A stretch of 64,000 nucleotides of DNA from SAR92 clade bacterium H231 (GTDB taxonomy: Bacteria; Pseudomonadota; Gammaproteobacteria; Pseudomonadales; Porticoccaceae): positions 496,001 through 560,000 of the forward strand of contig JAOALC010000003.1 in the NCBI GenBank assembly GCA_025153775.1, written 5' to 3'. A program made the translations under genes and the position numbers. The notes beneath the pieces were generated by a model. It had not been told where the DNA came from. It saw nothing but the letters and a program-made list of their open reading frames with translations, and did no database searches. This document shows, piece by piece, positions 48,539 to 58,389 of the stretch. Numbering within the stretch: position 1 is the stretch's first letter; every line of letters begins with the position of its first letter.

Positions 48539-49018
48539 TTAGATAATATGTCCCAGGGGCAATTCAGTTTTATAACAAATAGGCTTTAGGGAAAAACTAC
48601 TCTTAATATGCTCAACACCATCTACGGCGGTGAGTTTCTCGTCGAGAAAGGTCTGGTAGGCCTGCAGATCTGGAATAACCACTCTCATCAGGTAGTCAAA
48701 GTCCCCGGTCATTAGATAGCACTCCATTACCTCAGGCCAGTCCAGCACCTGCTGGGCAAAGCGATCCAGATCTTTCTTAACCTGATGGTGCAATGTGACC
48801 TGCACAAACACGGTCACTGGAAGACCAGCCTTCTGCGGATCAATCAATGTGACACGGCGACTGATATAGCCCAGTTGCTCAAGATTTTTGACTCGCCGCG
48901 AGCAGGGTGAGGGTGACAGGCAGACCTGATCTGCCAACTCAATATTAGAGATCCCTGCATCGGATTGCAGAATATTGAGGATTTTCCAGTCAATATTATC
49001 CAGGTTGTAGTCGGTCAT
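48539..49018 (-). CDS. Lrp/AsnC-family transcriptional regulator (BkdR-like)
   Basis: The 159-residue protein has an N-terminal winged HTH (YNLDNIDWKILNILQSDAGI, LADQVCLSPSPCSRRVKNLE) and a C-terminal RAM ligand-binding domain (VTGDFDYLMRV-like LMTGDFDYLMRVVIPDLQAY). It diverges from the branched-chain 2-oxoacid dehydrogenase genes, as bkdR does in pseudomonads, where it activates the operon in response to branched-chain amino acids. The same role is likely here. Confidence 0.92.
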   Translation of the reverse strand: MTDYNLDNIDWKILNILQSDAGISNIELADQVCLSPSPCSRRVKNLEQLGYISRRVTLIDPQKAGLPVTVFVQVTLHHQVKKDLDRFAQQVLDWPEVMECYLMTGDFDYLMRVVIPDLQAYQTFLDEKLTAVDGVEHIKSSFSLKPICYKTELPLGHII

Positions 49019-49183
49019 TTTATCTCAGCCTGTACTGATGTTGATATCCGCTGTGCGCGGCAATTAGCCATCTATAATAAGAACACAGAGAGCCATTAAA
49101 GCCCTGATACAGCATAGCTGAGCGGGGTGTCACAATGCTATACAGCGGCACTATATTGGCTGTTAATAATATTGTAGGCCATT

Positions 49184-49222
49184 TTGCGCAATTAAAACTT
49201 AATAAATTAGCATATTACGCAA
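49184..49222 (+). promoter_or_regulatory. Candidate Lrp-type operators in the regulator-bkd gap
   Basis: TTGCGCAA at 49184-49191 and TTACGCAA at 49215-49222 occur in similar AT-rich settings (TTTTGCGCAATTAAA and ATTACGCAATAAA). They are 31 bp apart, about three helical turns, as expected for an Lrp-family octamer. The surrounding 340 bases contain no gene: the open frame there is only the upstream extension of the E1-alpha gene. Confidence 0.45.
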
Positions 49223-49362
49223 TAAATGCTTATATCTACGGATGTATTTTGGGCAGATTGGCAGGATTCGCCCGGGATTTACATGCTAATTTAAGGTCTC
49301 AATACAAGGGCCATTCAATAAAAATAATCAGGCCCCAAAAATGGATTTACTTGAGGTGTTCT

Positions 49363-50532
49363 GTGACTATGAAAATTGCTCCAAATCTAAGCCCTGCGAA
49401 AAAGGCACCTAAATTTGAGGACGGATCCTCTCTCAGGATTCCCAGCTTACAAATTCTCAATCAGGATGGTTCAGTTATTGCCGGTGCCACAGTGCCCGAT
49501 CTATCTCGGGCTCAAGCCACAAAGATTTACAGCGATATGCTCTATATCCGAATGCTCGATGAGCGTATGCAAAGTGCCCAAAGACAGGGTAGGCTAAGTT
49601 TTTATATGACCTGCACAGGTGAAGAGGCTTCAGTGGCTGGCACCATAGCGGCGTTTCAGCCTCAGGATATGGCTATGGCCCAGTATCGCGAACATCTGGT
49701 ATTGCGCTACCGTGGTTTCACCACAGCGCAATTTATGAATCAGTTGTTTGGTAACCTAGATGACCTAGGCAAGGGTCGCCAAATGCCTGTTCACTATGGA
49801 TCCCGTGAACTCAACATAATGACCATTAGCTCTCCACTGGCTACCCAGATACCCCAGGCCTCTGGCTATGCCTATGGTCAGAAGCTCAAAGGTAAAGATG
49901 CCTGCACTCTGTGCTATTTCGGTGAAGGGGCCGCCTCCGAGGGAGACTTCCATGCCGGGCTAAATATGGCAGCAGTGCTTAACTGCCCGGTGGTGTTTGT
50001 GGTGCGCAATAATGGCTATGCTATTTCCACTTCCTGCGCTGAACAGTTTGCCACTGATGGGATCGCCCCCCGTGGCCCTGGCTATGGCATTAAAACTATA
50101 AGAGTGGATGGCAACGATATTCTGGCTGTCTACGCTGCCTCGGTGGAAGCGCGCAGAATTGCTACCCAAGAGCAGCGTCCGGTACTTATCGAAACCATGA
50201 GCTACCGCCTGGGCGCCCATTCCACCTCCGATGATCCCAGCGGTTATCGCAGTAAACAAGAAGAGCAAATTTGGCGGGATAAAGACCCAATCCAGCGTAT
50301 GAAAAACTGGCTGATTGCTCAGTGCTGGTGGACTGAGGAGTCTGACACCGATCTGCAGAAATCCTATCGCACTGAGATTCTGGCCGAACTTAAGCTGGCT
50401 GAACAGCGTGACAAGCCGCCACTGGGCGATTTGATCACTGATGTCTACAAGTCAGTTCCCACCCATTTGCTTGAGCAGTTTCAAGAGTTAGAGACCCATA
50501 TCGCCAAGTATCCGGATCACTATTCAGTCTAA
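49363..50532 (+). CDS. bkdA1: Branched-chain 2-oxoacid dehydrogenase E1 alpha subunit
   Basis: The E1 alpha subunit (about 390 residues) binds thiamine diphosphate and decarboxylates the 2-oxo acids of Val, Leu and Ile. It shows [20 protein letters not shown], the ThDP motif [20 protein letters not shown] with [11 protein letters not shown], and the phosphorylation-loop-like [17 protein letters not shown] typical of the branched-chain enzyme. The frame stays open to 49135 but that extension is unlike the family. GAGG lies 6 bases before GTG 49363 (the ATG at 49369 is the alternative). Confidence 0.94.
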   Translation: MTMKIAPNLSPAKKAPKFEDGSSLRIPSLQILNQDGSVIAGATVPDLSRAQATKIYSDMLYIRMLDERMQSAQRQGRLSFYMTCTGEEASVAGTIAAFQPQDMAMAQYREHLVLRYRGFTTAQFMNQLFGNLDDLGKGRQMPVHYGSRELNIMTISSPLATQIPQASGYAYGQKLKGKDACTLCYFGEGAASEGDFHAGLNMAAVLNCPVVFVVRNNGYAISTSCAEQFATDGIAPRGPGYGIKTIRVDGNDILAVYAASVEARRIATQEQRPVLIETMSYRLGAHSTSDDPSGYRSKQEEQIWRDKDPIQRMKNWLIAQCWWTEESDTDLQKSYRTEILAELKLAEQRDKPPLGDLITDVYKSVPTHLLEQFQELETHIAKYPDHYSV

Positions 50533-50546
50533 TTGGAGCTGTAAGG

Positions 50547-51566
50547 ATGGCTAACTCAACAGTGCGAGAAATTGGCAACGAGCCTAAAACCAGCAAGATG
50601 AATCTGTTGCAGGCTATTAACAGTGGGCTGGATATAGCCATGGCTACGGATCAGCGAGTAATCTGTCTGGGTGAAGATATAGGTCAGTTTGGTGGCGTGT
50701 TTAGAGCGACCAGTAATCTGCAAAAAAAATACGGTAACCAGCGTTGCTTTAACACCCCTATCACCGAACAGGGTATTGTTGGTTTTGCCATTGGTCTGGC
50801 CGCACAGGGTTCTGTACCCGTCGCCGAAATCCAGTTTGCCGATTATATTTTCCCTGCCTTTGATCAAATTGTTAATGAAGCTGCCAAGTATCGCTATCGC
50901 AGTGGTGATGAATTTAACTGCGGAGGTCTCACCATCCGCACGCCCTATGGTGGCGGTATTGATGGCGGGCTCTATCACTCCCAGTCTCCTGAGGCCTACT
51001 TCTGCCATACCCCGGGCCTAAAGGTTGTTATGCCCAGTAATGCCTATCAAGCCAAAGGTCTGTTGTTGGCGGCCATCCGCGACCCGGATCCGGTTATCTT
51101 TTTTGAACCCAAAGCCATCTACCGGGCCTCCGTGGGACAGGTGCCAGAGGGGGATTATGAAATTCCTCTGGGGATTGCCGAGGTGGTTCAGCAGGGCACA
51201 GATATCACACTGCTGGGCTGGGGTGCGCAGATGGTGCAGATAATAAAAGCGGCCGAACTGGCTGCAGCCGATGGTATTTCCTGTGAAATTATTGATTTGC
51301 GCAGCCTGTTGCCCTGGGATCGAGACTGCGTTGCTCAGTCGGTAACCAAAACTGGACGCCTGCTGATCAGCCATGAGGCACCCCGCACCGGCGGCTATGC
51401 TGGCGAAATTGCAGCCAGTATTCAGCAGCATTGTTTCCTTAGCCTAGAGGCACCGATCAGCAGAGTGACTGGGTTGGACACTCCATTTCCGCTGATCCAT
51501 GAAAAGCAGTATCTGCCCGACCATCTTAAAATTTATGAAGCCATTGTTGCGACCTGCAACTACTAG
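50547..51566 (+). CDS. bkdA2: Branched-chain 2-oxoacid dehydrogenase E1 beta subunit
   Basis: The 339-residue transketolase-type beta subunit has [60 protein letters not shown] and [20 protein letters not shown]. It forms the alpha2beta2 E1 with the product of the preceding gene, from which it is separated by 14 bases. A GGAG lies upstream of the ATG. Confidence 0.95.
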   Translation: MANSTVREIGNEPKTSKMNLLQAINSGLDIAMATDQRVICLGEDIGQFGGVFRATSNLQKKYGNQRCFNTPITEQGIVGFAIGLAAQGSVPVAEIQFADYIFPAFDQIVNEAAKYRYRSGDEFNCGGLTIRTPYGGGIDGGLYHSQSPEAYFCHTPGLKVVMPSNAYQAKGLLLAAIRDPDPVIFFEPKAIYRASVGQVPEGDYEIPLGIAEVVQQGTDITLLGWGAQMVQIIKAAELAAADGISCEIIDLRSLLPWDRDCVAQSVTKTGRLLISHEAPRTGGYAGEIAASIQQHCFLSLEAPISRVTGLDTPFPLIHEKQYLPDHLKIYEAIVATCNY

Positions 51567-51578
51567 CCGGAGACTATT

Positions 51579-52799
51579 ATGAATAAAGATTTTATATTGC
51601 CGGATATTGGCGAAGGTATAGTGGAATGCGAAGTGATTGAGTGGAAGGTTAAGGAGGGCGATCTGATCGAAGAAGATCAGATTGTGGTGGATGTAAGCAC
51701 CGACAAAGCTATCGTAGAAATTCCCTCAATGTATAACGGTCGCGTGACTAAGCTCTATTATGAGCAGTCGGATATAGCTGAGGTGCATAAGCCATTATTT
51801 GCTATTGAAGTAGAAGGTGAAGGGCATTCTAAACAGCCCCCAGAGGAGAGTAGTAAAGCTGAGTCTAAAATAGAAAGTGCAGCAGAAGTTTCGGCCGCTG
51901 CCCCCGTGATAATCACAGACAAGGTATTAACTACCCCGGCGGTGCGAAAGATGGCTCGAGAGCACAGCCTGAATTTGGCGACCATACCAGGTACTGGCAA
52001 ACAGGGGCGAGTACTAAAAGAAGATGTGTTGGCCTACCTGAATCAGAAGGTGCATAAGCAAACGCCGACAGCACAGCTCAATAGTATTGAGGACCGTCGC
52101 GAACCCATAAAAGGGGTGCGCAAAATAATGGCCGAGCGCATGGCAGACTCCGTGGCTACCATTCCTCACTTTACCTTTATTGATGAACTAGATATCACCG
52201 AGTTGATCAGCTTACGTGCCGACCTGATTAAAAACCATGGCTCAGAGGAATTCAAAATCACTCTAATGCCATTATTTATCAAAGCCTTGTCATTGGCGAT
52301 CAATGAATTCCCTATTCTTAATAGTCGCGCCAATAGCGAGTTTACCGAACTCACCTATCTGGCTAGCCATAATATTGGCATGGCCGTGGATGGCAAAACC
52401 GGCTTGTTGGTACCTAATATTAAAAATGTCCAGCAGCTGGGGTTGCTTGACGTAGCCCGGGAAGTAAATCGGCTTACAGAGGCGGCTCGCAGTGGTGTTA
52501 TTAATCCAGCGGATCTTGCTGGGGGCAGTATCACTATTTCTAATATTGGTGTGATAGGTGGCACTGCGGCTATGCCTATTATCAATAAACCAGAAGTGGC
52601 AATTGTGGCTCTGGGGAAAATTCAGAAGCTACCCAGATTTGACGCCAATAATAACGTTGTGTCGCGCAGTATACTCACTGTCAGCTGGTCTGGAGATCAT
52701 CGGGTTATCGATGGCGGCACCATTGCCCGGTTCAATAAACTGTGGAAGCAATACTTGGAACAGCCCCAGACCATGTTGTTGGCTATGCTGGAGTTATAA
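51579..52799 (+). CDS. bkdB: Dihydrolipoamide branched-chain acyltransferase (E2)
   Basis: The 406-residue E2 has one lipoyl domain (lipoylated Lys in VVDVSTDKAIVEIPSM), a Pro/Glu/Ala linker, a peripheral-subunit binding domain (TPAVRKMAREHSLNLATIPG) and the catalytic domain ending with the active-site WSGDHRVIDGGTIARF. It is 12 bases after bkdA2. No E3 (lipoamide dehydrogenase) gene follows, so E3 must be supplied from elsewhere in the genome. Confidence 0.95.
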   Translation: MNKDFILPDIGEGIVECEVIEWKVKEGDLIEEDQIVVDVSTDKAIVEIPSMYNGRVTKLYYEQSDIAEVHKPLFAIEVEGEGHSKQPPEESSKAESKIESAAEVSAAAPVIITDKVLTTPAVRKMAREHSLNLATIPGTGKQGRVLKEDVLAYLNQKVHKQTPTAQLNSIEDRREPIKGVRKIMAERMADSVATIPHFTFIDELDITELISLRADLIKNHGSEEFKITLMPLFIKALSLAINEFPILNSRANSEFTELTYLASHNIGMAVDGKTGLLVPNIKNVQQLGLLDVAREVNRLTEAARSGVINPADLAGGSITISNIGVIGGTAAMPIINKPEVAIVALGKIQKLPRFDANNNVVSRSILTVSWSGDHRVIDGGTIARFNKLWKQYLEQPQTMLLAMLEL

Positions 52800-52904
52800 T
52801 CTGAAATAACAGTTCTAATTGATAGGCATCAACCGCCTAGTCAGACTAAATCGCTAGACTAATCTCTCTAGATTTAACACTTATTTCCAGGGAGAAGATG
52901 CAGC

Positions 52905-54107
52905 ATGTGCAAACGTTTTAAACCTTATTATTCCAGCTTACTGATTCTATTTTTAAGTCCGCTCGGCTCTGCTATGAATGCAATAGAAAACGGCACTGCC
53001 GATATGGATTTTCGCTATCGCTATGAAACCGTAGATCAAGACAATATTGCCAACACTGCCCATGCCTCCACATTAAGGTCCAGATTTAATTACACCACTG
53101 CAGTGCAGTCTGGCCTTCAGGCTCAGATTGAAATTGATAATGTAACAGTACTGGGCGCTGATAATCACAACAGCACTCACAATGGCTTAATTGATCATCC
53201 GGTGGTCGCTGACCCTGAGGGTACTGAGCTCAATCAGATTTGGCTGGCCTACAGCGGTATTGAGAAGACTCAGATTAAATACGGCCGTCAGCGAATCAAT
53301 TATAATAACCAGCGTATTATAGGCGGTGTAGGTTGGCGCCAGAATGAACAGACCTTTGATGGTCTCACTATTAATAATCAGTGGTTTGAGAATACCCATC
53401 TAAGCTACGGCTATATTAATAATGTTAACCGAATCTTTGGTCCGGATGATGGCGTTCAGCCTGCTGATCTAGATTCAAAGAGTCATACTCTTAATATCAA
53501 CCATAATGGATTACCTATTGGTGCATTGAGCGCCTATAGCTACTGGCTAAATATTAAAGATGCTCCAACAGCTTCGACCCATACTTCCGGTCTGCGCTTG
53601 AGCGGTAAGACTGGCGCGAATCGGTTAACCTATAACTACAGTGCCGAATATGCTCACCAGTCAGACTATGGTAATAACACCACCGACTTTGATGCGGATT
53701 ATTATTTGCTTGAATTAGGTTTGGCGGTCAATGGTCTTAGGGCCAAGGTTGGATTGGAAGTGCTGGAGGGTGACTCTGCTCTGGCCGGTCAGTCTTTCCG
53801 TACACCATTGGCAACGCTACATAAGTTTAATGGTTGGGCTGATCAGTTTTTAAATACTCCCGACGCTGGTCTTAAAGATCGCTACATTCAGGTTAGCGGT
53901 AAGGTTTCTGATATAGCCCTTGTGACGGTTTACCATCAATTTGATGCCCAGGATGGTGGGGGTGACTATGGGGCTGAGTGGAACTTCTCTGCGGCTAAAA
54001 AGATTGGTGAGAGCACTAAGGTTTTGCTGAAGTATGCTGATTATAATGCGGAGGATTTTGGTGTTGATAAGCGGAAGTTATGGTTGCAGTGGGAGGTTAG
54101 TTTTTAG
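52905..54107 (+). CDS. Outer-membrane porin-like beta-barrel protein
   Basis: The 400-residue protein has a signal peptide (YSSLLILFLSPLGSAMNA) and alternating beta-barrel segments (DMDFRYRYETVDQDN, TLRSRFNYTTAV, WLAYSGIEKTQIKYGRQRIN, VLLKYADYNAEDFG). It ends in phenylalanine (LQWEVSF), the usual barrel-insertion signal. The GRQRINYNNQRIIGGVGWRQ segment is like that of alginate-export/phosphoporin-type barrels. The substrate is unknown. It has its own ribosome-binding site (AGGGAGAAG) and is followed by the tandem repeat array. Confidence 0.85.
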   Translation: MCKRFKPYYSSLLILFLSPLGSAMNAIENGTADMDFRYRYETVDQDNIANTAHASTLRSRFNYTTAVQSGLQAQIEIDNVTVLGADNHNSTHNGLIDHPVVADPEGTELNQIWLAYSGIEKTQIKYGRQRINYNNQRIIGGVGWRQNEQTFDGLTINNQWFENTHLSYGYINNVNRIFGPDDGVQPADLDSKSHTLNINHNGLPIGALSAYSYWLNIKDAPTASTHTSGLRLSGKTGANRLTYNYSAEYAHQSDYGNNTTDFDADYYLLELGLAVNGLRAKVGLEVLEGDSALAGQSFRTPLATLHKFNGWADQFLNTPDAGLKDRYIQVSGKVSDIALVTVYHQFDAQDGGGDYGAEWNFSAAKKIGESTKVLLKYADYNAEDFGVDKRKLWLQWEVSF

Positions 54108-54128
54108 GGGCTTAAATTCTGGGTGAGG

Positions 54129-55396
54129 ATTTTGTGTTTTTTTGCCGGCCTCGGGCAGTTGGGTATATTTTCGCCTGCCGCTATTGGGAATAGGAGTTTC
54201 TGGGGGTGCTTACTATTACCAATTTCTTCTGGCAGTAGATTTCAGATTGGGGCAAAAACACACCCAACCCCCCAAGTCCTATACCGAGCGTAATTCTAGG
54301 TATAGAGGGGTCAGGGGGTTTTAGATATATTTTGCCGGCCTCGGGCAGTTGGGTATATTTTCGCCTGCCGCTAGTGAGAGCAGGAGTTTCTGAGGGGGCG
54401 TACTATTACCTATTTCTTCTGGCAGTAGATTTCAGATTGGGGCAAAAACACACCCAACCCCCCAAGTCCTATACCGAGCGTAATTCTAGGTATAGAGGGG
54501 TCAGGGGGTTTGACACCAAGCATTTCAGTTATAGCAGAGATCAAATCCTTAGCAGTAAGCAGTTCCAGAAACCACTGATCTCTGCAAGCAGCAGGTGGCA
54601 AACTCCCTGACTCGTCTGTACCGGCCAGCTCGCACCCTATTATTTAACTACTCAATCCCAATCCTATATAGAGATAAACTCTGTCTGGGGGTTTTAGATA
54701 TATTTCGCCGGCCTCGGGCAGTTGGGTATATTTTCGCCTGCCGCTATTGGGAACAGGAGTTTCTGGGGGTGCTTACTATTACCTATTTCTTCTGGCAGTA
54801 GATTACAGATTGGGGCGAAAACACACCCAACCCCCCAAGTCCTATACCGAGCGTAATTCTAGGTATAGAGGGGTCAGGGGGTTTGACACCAAGCATTTCA
54901 GTTATAGCAGAGATCAAATCCTTAGCAGTAAGCAGTTCCAGAAACCACTGATCTCTGCAAGCAGCAGGTGGCAAACTCCCTGACTCGTCTGTACCGGCCA
55001 GCTCGCACCCTATTATTTAACTACTCAATCCCAATCCTATATAGAGATAAACTCTGTCTGGGGGTTTTAGATATATTTCGCCGGCCTCGGGCAGTTGGGT
55101 ATATTTTCGCCTGCCGCTATTGGGAACAGGAGTTTCTGGGGGTGCTTACTATTACCTATTTCTTCTGGCAGTAGATTACAGATTGGGGCGAAAACACACC
55201 CAACCCCCCAAGTCCTATACCGAGCGTAATTCTAGGTATAGAGGGGTCAGGGGGTTTGACACCAAGCATTTCAGTTATAGCAGAGATCAAATCCTTAGCA
55301 GTAAGCAGTTCCAGAAACCACTGATCCCTGCAAGCAGCAGGTGGCAAACTCCCTGACTCTTCTGTACCGGCCAGTTCACACCTAACTGTATAACCA
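54129..55396. repeat. Tandem array of 373-bp repeats between porin gene and narI
   Basis: Three copies start at 54319, 54692 and 55065 with a period of exactly 373 bp, the last cut short near 55396. They are preceded by a short 190-bp copy from about 54129 that lacks the second half of the unit. Each unit begins TTTTAGATATATTT(C/T)GCCGGC. The second and third units are almost identical to each other; the first long unit differs at scattered positions. Each copy contains a long hairpin. Short open frames in it are by-products. No gene is supported in this approximately 1.3-kb stretch. Confidence 0.93.
54455..54511. repeat. Hairpin inside each 373-bp unit (first long copy given)
   Basis: AACCCCCCA ... 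CCTATACC pairs with GGTATAGAGG ... GGGGGTT around a GAGCGTAATTCTA loop. It recurs at the same place in every unit, near 54265-54320, 54828-54884 and 55201-55257. Read on the minus strand it would be the first strong structure downstream of narI and could act in ending or stabilising the nar transcript. Confidence 0.6.
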
Positions 55397-55404
55397 TCCA
55401 CTCC

Positions 55405-56097
55405 CTAATGCTTCCGCCCCCGCACCACCTGATAATTCCGCCCAAAATACCAAACCGGTGCACTAATCACATGCACCAACCGAGTAAACGGAAAGATTAA
55501 AACAATACTTATCCCCAAAAACACATGAAGCTTATACACCAGACTTACAGGTGCAATAGCCGCCGCCGCCTTAAACGGCTGCAAAGTCACAATACTCTGG
55601 GCCCAGTTCCCAAGTAGCACCATCACCGACCCATCCATATGATGAGTGGAAGCAAAGATAGTCCCAAACCCCAATAACAGCTGTACTAACAAAATCACCA
55701 GCACTGCTATATCAGACCAGCGACTATTAGCTCGAACCCTGGGGTCAAACAATCGACGGTATAACAGTATCAATAATCCAACCAAGCAGAGCACGCCAAA
55801 TAGCCCCCCAGAAATCATAGCCAAGAGCTGCTTGTTAGGGGTGGAAATCACATGATGATAAATAGATTCTGGGGTGAGCAAACCAATAAAATGCCCTGCC
55901 AGAATAAAAATAATCCCAATATGAAAAAGATTACTACCAATGCGCATAGCGTTATTGCGCAGTATTTGGCTGGAGTCGGCCTTCCAGCTGTACTGGTCGC
56001 GGTCAAATCTTATCCAACTCACCACCAGACAGATTGCCAGAGCAATATAGGGATAGAGGCCGAACAGAAATGTATTTAGTGGGGTAGACATAGTCAA
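55405..56097 (-). CDS. narI: Respiratory nitrate reductase gamma subunit (cytochrome b)
   Basis: The 230-residue membrane subunit has five helices and takes electrons from quinol to NarH through two b hemes. Histidines suitable as ligands occur in FHIGIIFILAGHFIGL and in the C-terminal VYKLHVFLGISIVLIFPFTR and LVHVI. It is the last gene of the operon, 5 bases after narJ, and the 373-bp repeats follow directly. Confidence 0.95.
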   Translation of the reverse strand: MTMSTPLNTFLFGLYPYIALAICLVVSWIRFDRDQYSWKADSSQILRNNAMRIGSNLFHIGIIFILAGHFIGLLTPESIYHHVISTPNKQLLAMISGGLFGVLCLVGLLILLYRRLFDPRVRANSRWSDIAVLVILLVQLLLGFGTIFASTHHMDGSVMVLLGNWAQSIVTLQPFKAAAAIAPVSLVYKLHVFLGISIVLIFPFTRLVHVISAPVWYFGRNYQVVRGRKH

Positions 56098-56102
56098 AAT
56101 CC

Positions 56103-56810
56103 TTATGGGGTCTGTACCCAGTGCAATGGTGTGCTGGGATTGTGGGGTTCAGGTGGGTGACTGGTAGTCTTCGGGGTATCGCAGCTGTCATGGGCATCAC
56201 CAACCCCAAAAGTGACCTGCTCTTCCTCCCAGATTTTATCCAGAGCTTCGGCGGTGTTATCGGGTTTTTCTGTGGCGGCCAGTTTCTCTAACTCTGCCAA
56301 TGCAACCTGGTGGCCGCTCAGTACAATCAAAGCCTCAAACAGCACTGCATAGTTGCTGCCCCTTTGTCGCAGGCGCGCACAGAGTAGGCCAAGTATATGG
56401 GCAATATCTGCCAGCCCTTCTTTGGCTTCCGCCGGCGGCCTGTGGGACAGGTACTCCAGATACAGGGGAATATAGTCCGGTAATTCCCGAACATTAATGG
56501 CAAAGCCGTTGGCCTCATAAAGCGCCATCAAATCCACCATGGCCTGGCCGCGATCTCGAGATTCCCCATGCACATGCTCAAATAGCAGCAGGGACAGTGC
56601 CCGGCCATAATCAAATACATGGGTATAGTTTTCTTGGACATCGAGAAGATCGGCACCATAAAGCTCGTGGATCAGGGCCAGCAGCTGATCTTTAGTATCC
56701 GCAGGTAACTCTGTGGCTGCGGCGACCACCTCGCAGAGTTCCTTAATATGAGCCTGCACCTGAGCATCGGGATAATCCAATAACCGTGCTATCAGTTTTA
56801 AACTATCCAT
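56103..56810 (-). CDS. narJ: Nitrate reductase assembly chaperone
   Basis: The 235-residue TorD/NarJ-type chaperone (LIARLLDYPDAQVQAHIKEL, LFEHVHGESRDRGQAMVDLM, LPDYIPLYLEYLSHRPPAEA) binds NarG until the molybdenum cofactor is inserted. It overlaps the end of narH by 8 bases, so they are translationally coupled. Confidence 0.95.
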   Translation of the reverse strand: MDSLKLIARLLDYPDAQVQAHIKELCEVVAAATELPADTKDQLLALIHELYGADLLDVQENYTHVFDYGRALSLLLFEHVHGESRDRGQAMVDLMALYEANGFAINVRELPDYIPLYLEYLSHRPPAEAKEGLADIAHILGLLCARLRQRGSNYAVLFEALIVLSGHQVALAELEKLAATEKPDNTAEALDKIWEEEQVTFGVGDAHDSCDTPKTTSHPPEPHNPSTPLHWVQTP

Positions 56811-58377
56811 GGGGCTTATCTCCAGATCCGTCCGCGGGGTTATCCCATACCTGCACCGCGCTAATCACATCCCTGGTATTATTTTTGATCCCTCCAAACA
56901 TATTGATATCACTGGAACCAGTAGAGCAGCCATTGCCCCAGCTAAAGCCGCAACCACCGCGCTCGGCATAGGCATCCACTAGCGCATCTTCTCTGTGGGC
57001 GGTTGGAATCACATAGCGATCTTCATAGTTGGCAATGGCCAGGTAGCGATACATCTCTTCAATTTGCGCGACCGAGAGTCCCACATCTTCAAGCACGGCC
57101 ATGTCTTCAACGCCTTCCACGGTTTGGGCACGCTTAAAGGCGCGCATGGCCAGCAATCGTTTTAGCGCTAGAACCACAGGTTGGGTATCACCGGCGGTTA
57201 GCATATTGGCCAGATACTGCACTGGAATACGCAGGCTCTCGACATCGGGAATAATGCCATTCATACCCATATGGCCGGCATTGGCGGCAGACTGAATAGG
57301 GGATAGGGGCGGCACATACCAGACCATGGGCATGGTGCGGTATTCCGGATGCAGTGGCAGGGCCAGCTTCCAGTCGACGGCCATTTTATAGACCGGTGAC
57401 TGTTGTGCCGCTGTAATGACTGAGTCGGCGATACCATCTTTGCGCGCCTGGGCAATGACCTCTGGATTGTTGGGGTCGAGAAATATCTCCAGCTGTTTTT
57501 CATACAGGCCCTGTTCAGATTCGGTGCTGGCGACTTCTTCTATGCGGTCGGCATCATAGAGCAGCACACCTAAATAGCGGATGCGCCCTACACAGGTTTC
57601 CGAGCAGACTGTAGGCTGCCCGGACTCAATGCGTGGATAGCAGAAAATACATTTTTCTGATTTTCCAGACTTCCAGTTGTAATAGATTTTCTTGTAGGGG
57701 CAGGCTGATACACACATTCGCCAGCCGCGACATTTCTCCTGGTCGATGAGCACTATGCCATCTTCTTCGCGTTTATAGATTGCACCGGAAGGGCAGGAGG
57801 CAACACAGGAGGGGTTGAGGCAGTGCTCGCAGAGGCGCGGCAGATACATCATAAAGGTATTTTCATATTCCCCGTACATGGCCTTCTGCATATTGTCGAA
57901 ATTTTTATCGGCGCTGCGTTTTTCAAATTCTGAGCCCAGCAACTCTTCCCAGTTAGGGCCTTTATTAATTTTCTCCATACGCTTGCCTGAAATCACTGAT
58001 CGCGGTCGCGCCACCGGTTGGTGTTTTGAGCTGGGGGCAGTGTGGAGATGCTGATAGTCCATATCATAGGGCTCGTAATAATCGTCAATCTGGGGCATAT
58101 CCGGATTGGCAAAAATCTTACTTAGCACCTTGGCTTTGCCGCCTATCTTTGGGGTGATGGAGCCGTCCTCATTGCGCACCCAGCCGCCATTCCATTTAGC
58201 CTGGTCTTCCCAGTCATCTGGGTAGCCGGTGCCTGGTTTGGTTTCAACATTATTAAACCAGGCGTATTCAGCGCCTTCCCGAGAGGTCCAGACATTTTTG
58301 CAGGTCACGGAACAGGTGTGGCAGCCGATGCATTTATCCAGATTCAGCACCATGCCAACTTGAGATCTTATTAACAT
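56803..58377 (-). CDS. narH: Respiratory nitrate reductase beta subunit
   Basis: The 524-residue iron-sulfur subunit carries the four cluster-binding Cys groups: CIGCHTCSVTCKNVW; CEHCLNPSCVASCPSGAI; CRGWRMCVSACPYKKIYYN (the Trp replaces one Cys at the [3Fe-4S] cluster, as in E. coli); and CIFCYPRIESGQPTVCSETC. It passes electrons from NarI to NarG on the cytoplasmic side. Confidence 0.97.
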   Translation of the reverse strand: MLIRSQVGMVLNLDKCIGCHTCSVTCKNVWTSREGAEYAWFNNVETKPGTGYPDDWEDQAKWNGGWVRNEDGSITPKIGGKAKVLSKIFANPDMPQIDDYYEPYDMDYQHLHTAPSSKHQPVARPRSVISGKRMEKINKGPNWEELLGSEFEKRSADKNFDNMQKAMYGEYENTFMMYLPRLCEHCLNPSCVASCPSGAIYKREEDGIVLIDQEKCRGWRMCVSACPYKKIYYNWKSGKSEKCIFCYPRIESGQPTVCSETCVGRIRYLGVLLYDADRIEEVASTESEQGLYEKQLEIFLDPNNPEVIAQARKDGIADSVITAAQQSPVYKMAVDWKLALPLHPEYRTMPMVWYVPPLSPIQSAANAGHMGMNGIIPDVESLRIPVQYLANMLTAGDTQPVVLALKRLLAMRAFKRAQTVEGVEDMAVLEDVGLSVAQIEEMYRYLAIANYEDRYVIPTAHREDALVDAYAERGGCGFSWGNGCSTGSSDINMFGGIKNNTRDVISAVQVWDNPADGSGDKPHG

Positions 58378-58389
58378 TAGTCTGACTCC

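Noticed and set aside
54142-55401. Repeated short open frames of 60-92 residues in both directions
   Set aside because: They recur only because the DNA is a tandem repeat, lack ribosome-binding sites, and different frames are open in the same copy.
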